From NCBI GenBank assembly GCA_003956705.1, contig QZCP01000112.1, positions 77,670 through 141,669 of the forward strand: a stretch of DNA of 64,000 nt, read 5' to 3'. A program made the translations under genes and the position numbers. Under the pieces are notes generated by a model. That model worked only from the letters and a program-made list of their open reading frames with translations, ran no database searches and was not told the DNA's origin. This DNA comes from Brevipalpus yothersi (lineage: Eukaryota; Arthropoda; Arachnida; Trombidiformes; Tenuipalpidae). Positions 60,201 through 64,000 of this stretch are shown in pieces (positions within the stretch are counted from its first letter, which is position 1; each line of letters starts with the position of its first letter).

Positions 60201-62611
60201 ATTCAGCAGCGAATGAATTCTCTAGAGAATAATGTTCGTACCGAATTCAAGCAGGCATTTGCCGAGCTTCAGATCGATTTGATTGATTTAAATTCTGAGA
60301 TTCACACCACCGAGATGCCTTTCATGGAGCACAAAGAATATCTTAAAAAAGTTTTTTTCCCTGGATTAGACTATAATCCTCTATCATCATCCTATAAGGT
60401 AAGATAAATGGTGGTGAAATCCTCTTCTTCACACTCTGACTCATTCTTATTTACTCTAATTTTTCAGCTCCTGGGCGGTCGAAACATTTCAAACGATCAC
60501 TTGATAAATCAATTTGACGAGCTAATCAATGATCAAAATTTCCTTCTCACATTCATAACAACTCTGGATAGTCAAAAATCCTTCACCATTCGAGATAGGT
60601 GAGTTATCATTAATTCTCATCTAATCAGTGACTCATTCCTATTTTTTCTTGCATTGATCAGGGTTCATGTGGCCTCTCTAGTGATGGTGGTTCTTCTTAG
60701 TAGGATGGATTACATATTCAGGTGAGCAGCTTCAAGCAACTTAGCAATTTGGGTCTAAGATTCAAATCACTAATCATCATAATCCTCTTTGAATAGAATC
60801 ATTCGACATCTTCTTTTGAGATTGATTGCTGAATACTCGCGGAGTAAGCACCCCCAACTTTTACTTCGTCGAACCGAAAATGTTGTGGAGAAAATGCTTG
60901 GGAACTGGGTGGCTATTTGTATGCACGAATATCTTAAGCAAGAACCTGGAGGAGCTCTTTTCATGCTTTTCTCAGCTATAAAGCATCAGATCGAGAAAGG
61001 GCCTGTTGATGCAATCACTCAAGATGCACGTTATTCATTGAACGAGGATAAATTGTTACGCGAGCATATTGAGTACTCTCAAATCGACCTACAGATTACT
61101 GTCGAAAATGAGTCCAACGAATTCTCTCTCAAAGTTTTAGACATAGATACTGTGTCTCAAGTGAAGCGAAAAGTATTGGATACTGTTTATCGAAGGGTTC
61201 CTGCTTCTAGAAGGCCTAGTATACATTCAGTGGATTTACAATGGATCAATTCCAACAATGAACCGATCCTATTGTCTGATGATGATGGAGTAACTAAGCC
61301 GATCAATGGATGGAAACGTTTGAACACCCTCTCCTATTATGGGATGACCAACAGAGAATCGATGAAGTTGATTGTTCATAGATCAGAAACCTATACCAAT
61401 GAATATGAGAGAATTTTATACTCATCTCCTACAATCCCTGGGCCCACAATCCCTCATTCTCAAACAATCATTCCACCTTCTCAGTCCAACATTTACTATG
61501 CGTTGACCAAACGCTATCCTCTTATTAATTCGCAAGTAAAACTAGAGGCTAGCCCTCGTTATTGGCATATCGTGAAGGATATTGATAGTACTATCAATAA
61601 CACCCAAGAACCAGGGAATAGTCACCAAAAAGCTATCCCAGAGATTTACTTGACTCGACTTCTCTCAACAAAAGTAAGTTTTTTTCCCCGATAAATGATT
61701 TGAACAACCATGCTGAGCTCCATACAATTGGAATAATCTCCAATGAGCTCACCGCAAATCATTAGAGTAGCTTATAGATATCAGATTCCAAATTATAACA
61801 TGCACATATCATTGTGTTTCAATCTAGGGAACTGTGCAAAAATACTTGGATGACTTTTTCGCATCCATTCATACAGTACGAGATAATCTGCCTCGAGCAG
61901 TTAAGTGGCTCTTCGATCTTCTGGACCAGTGTGCTGAAGAGTATGGCATCGTTGATACTGAAATTGTCCATACATGGAAATGTAACAGGTAATTTGTCCT
62001 TTTATCCACAAAATTTCCCTCAAATTCTAATAAATTCTTTCAGTCTTCCACTAAGATTCTGGATAAATCTAGTAAAAAATCCTGATTTCATATTCGATAT
62101 TGAAAAGACACCAGCTATAGATGCTTGTTTATCAGTCATTTCTCAAGCATTCATGGATGCGTGCTCATCAGGAGCTTATCAACTGAGCAAAGATTCACCA
62201 ACCAATAAATTGCTTTTTGCAAAAGATATTCCTGTCTATAAAGAGATGATAGATAATTTTCATGTGGACATTTCCAACATGCCAAGAGTTACTGATGACG
62301 AAATGGATGGATTGATGCGTCGCCTATCTCTTGTAAGTCACCAAATCTAATGCTCTTCATGATAAGTCGAAATGAATTTCCTCTGCCCTTCTAATAGATT
62401 TGCTGACTTTTCTTTTCTATAATTGATTTTCTTCTTCCAGATTTATGGTTCTATGGTGGAAAAGCAAAATGGTTTGGGTGAGCTTTACGTTTATGCCTTG
62501 CGATATCGAGAGAGTATTCTAAAAGCTCTCTACTCGGATCCTGAAAATCTTCAAGTTTATCATCAAGCGAGCTTGACAATCCTTGATAAATCATCAACAA
62601 TCTATGAATGA
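54208..62611 (+). CDS. Plexin (semaphorin receptor), compact form
   Basis: Cell-surface receptor for semaphorins with an intracellular Rap/Ras GAP; guides axons and cell contacts. Exons 54208-55512, 55674-55850, 56654-56782, 56859-56962, 57400-57559, 58435-58571, 59315-60398, 60468-60598, 60662-60721, 60797-61673, 61828-61988, 62044-62332 and 62441-62611 give 1594 aa. Domains: signal segment (about 36-56), sema domain (about 80-545; GQLYVGAVNYIFQFS, NNVNKALTIDP, LIACGSARQGSCRRH), a short Cys-rich PSI region, IPT/TIG repeats (VHPKIGPKSGGTYLHIFG; ITPLKSFFTGGRTIHVKG), a membrane helix (about 929-953), a juxtamembrane coiled coil, and the GAP domain with both catalytic Arg motifs (LLLRRTENVVEKML, LPLRFWINLVKNP) flanking a Rho-binding-domain segment. 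Most plexins are 1700-2100 aa, so the ectodomain is reduced. The start is uncertain: frames overlap near 54060-54440. It resembles A-type plexins, but class is not settled. Confidence 0.94.
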
Positions 62612-63521
62612 GATGAGCCTTTATACTTTTTCGGGAGGAAGCTCCAGTAAAATCAGTTTTTATCACCTCAGTAAAATCAGAACAAAATTTCGCCTGAAAG
62701 AGTATCTTAACATTTTTTTACTGTTTTTCAAAATTTTTGACTCTTTCATGAGACTGAAAAATCAAGCTTCATAAACTTATTTATTTTGATAAAAATTTTA
62801 TCACATCTTGGCCAAACTTCTCTACGATTTATTTCGAAAAACTCATCATCAACTCCAATTTTTGGTCTTTTAACTCATTCACGAGTTCGATCCCGCTAGT
62901 GGCTCATATCTAATCAAATGAATTTTTAATTGAGAAAATCAGGAGATAAATAAGCAGAAAGTGAAAAATATCTAAATTCGAGGAATATCAATGAACCGTT
63001 ATGAGCTTAATTTCTATTGAAAATTGGTGGAAGAAGAAGCTGTTGGTGTTGAAAAATGCGAAAAATTTCGAATGAGCAACCGTAATTGAATCTGCCGCGA
63101 GCAACTTAGCCAATCAGAGAGGTATCTACAGACACATGTATCAGATATTCACGTGGACATCTTGATACTTTCAGTTACATTATGCAAACATCGTATGCAT
63201 GTAAGCCATCGTTCAAATCGTCAAAACATTGAATGTTTTGAATTGTTTCTAATTGAAACTTGTCAACTTATGACAGTCTGTCTCTTGTGTCTATCATGTT
63301 TCATGTGTCGATGCATCTCTGAAAATTGTTGTTAACAAGTAATCTCGATAAGGAATACCAGCATATATGGTCCATATGGCTTCGAAATGAGTGAACATGG
63401 GTAGGAAACTGGTAACAAGCTATTGAAGCCGGCTGTAACTCTCCATTATAGTTGTAGTCAAGTTTGATTGTTTCTACTATGTCTCAAGGAATATCGGAGA
63501 AACTGAAAGCTGCTTTTTGAT
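62612..63521. other. Intergenic region between plexin and GPR89
   Basis: About 0.9 kb without a recognised gene, holding the plexin 3' end and the GPR89 promoter. No TATA box or repeat of note. Confidence 0.6.
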
Positions 63522-64000
63522 ATGGCTCTGTTTACTGATGTTCTCATTGTGGTTGTGTCACAGGTATCATTCTAAACAATCGTTTGCATCCTACCTTTGC
63601 TCTATTGGATTACAAAAATGATGATGCATTCCTTACCTTCTCTAAACAGATCCTGTTCTTTGCTGGTGGATCTCTATTCTTTGCCAAACAATTATTCCGT
63701 GATTACGAAGTTCGTTGGAAATTTTTCCTGGAAAATTCTTGAATCTCATGTTTTATCATTTTTTATTTTCAGGTTCACCATGTTATTGTCCAACTCATCT
63801 TTTCTGTTACATTTTCCCTCTCATGCTCAATGTTTGAGCTCATAATTTTTGAAATTGTTGGTATATTAGACCTCAGGTATGCAAAAAGTCAGTCTCTTAT
63901 TGCCCAATGGCTATGACCATCATTCTTCTTCTTTAATTTTAATTTTAATTTTCTGTAGCACAAGATTTTATAATTGGAAATTTATCCTCTACTTCATGCT
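63522..64000 (+). CDS. GPR89: Golgi pH regulator GPR89/GPHR, first exons (partial at edge)
   Basis: Multi-spanning Golgi membrane anion channel that keeps Golgi lumen pH; arthropods usually have one copy. Exons 63522-63563 (MALFTDVLIVVVSQ), 63650-63709 (ILFFAGGSLFFAKQLFRDYE), 63773-63876 (VHHVIVQLIFSVTFSLSCSM, FELIIFEIVGILDL) and 63959 onward (STRFYNWKFILYF) join in phase and follow the human protein from residue 1 (SQILFFGFGWLFFMRQLF, VVQVIFSVTFAFSCTMFELI). The gene runs off the right edge at base 64000, so about 370 residues are not visible. Introns are 63-86 bp. It is intron-bearing and intact as far as seen, so it is the likely parent of the broken copy 11 kb to the left. Confidence 0.94.

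Noticed and set aside
62880..62915. GAGTTCGATCCCGCT as a possible tRNA T-arm
   Set aside because: No matching arms or acceptor stem could be folded around it.

Overview
The window is nuclear DNA of an animal, most likely a non-insect arthropod; an acarine mite is my best guess. The genes are spliced with canonical GT-AG introns, most of them 50-130 bp. They include an aryl hydrocarbon receptor of the spineless type, an HR96/NR1J nuclear receptor with the ESCKA P-box, and LMBRD1. The DNA is AT-rich with many long (GA)n/(TC)n tracts. No species assignment is possible from sequence alone.

Layout. 1-12,117: the minus strand carries the first two coding exons of AhR/spineless (12117-12080 and 11298-11108). 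The PAS exons are not visible, so positions 1-11107 are probably its long second intron, which is full of GA/TC tracts. 12,653-12,858: a TATA box plus two small exon-like blocks point the other way. 12.9-23.4 kb is gene-poor. It holds a decayed Tc1/mariner-type transposase fragment (16951-17277, minus) and a broken duplicate of the promoter and start of importin-7 (20761-21423, plus).

23.4-44.6 kb is gene-dense: HR96-like receptor (+), MFS sugar transporter of the NaGLT1/MFSD4 type (+), importin-7 (+), HADHB thiolase (-), a secreted Thr/Ser-rich protein with a Cys-rich core (-), LMBRD1 (+) and MRPS2 (-). 45-64 kb: NUP107 (+), a PDZ-PTP phosphatase of the PTPN3/PTPN4 (Ptpmeg) family without room for its usual FERM domain (-), an intron-poor broken copy of GPR89/GPHR (+), a compact plexin (+), and the first four exons of an intron-bearing GPR89/GPHR gene running off the right edge.

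The genes do not form one pathway. They are mostly housekeeping (nuclear import and pore, mitochondrial beta-oxidation and ribosome, Golgi pH, lysosomal B12) mixed with regulators (AhR, HR96, plexin, PTP). Exon sums close to whole codons for every gene I call complete: HR96 502 aa, MFS 453, IPO7 1078, HADHB 468, secreted protein 252, LMBRD1 537, PTP 464, plexin 1594, NUP107 786 from the chosen ATG. No CRISPR array, operon, plasmid or phage feature was seen, and no tRNA or rRNA gene was noticed in a reading by eye.
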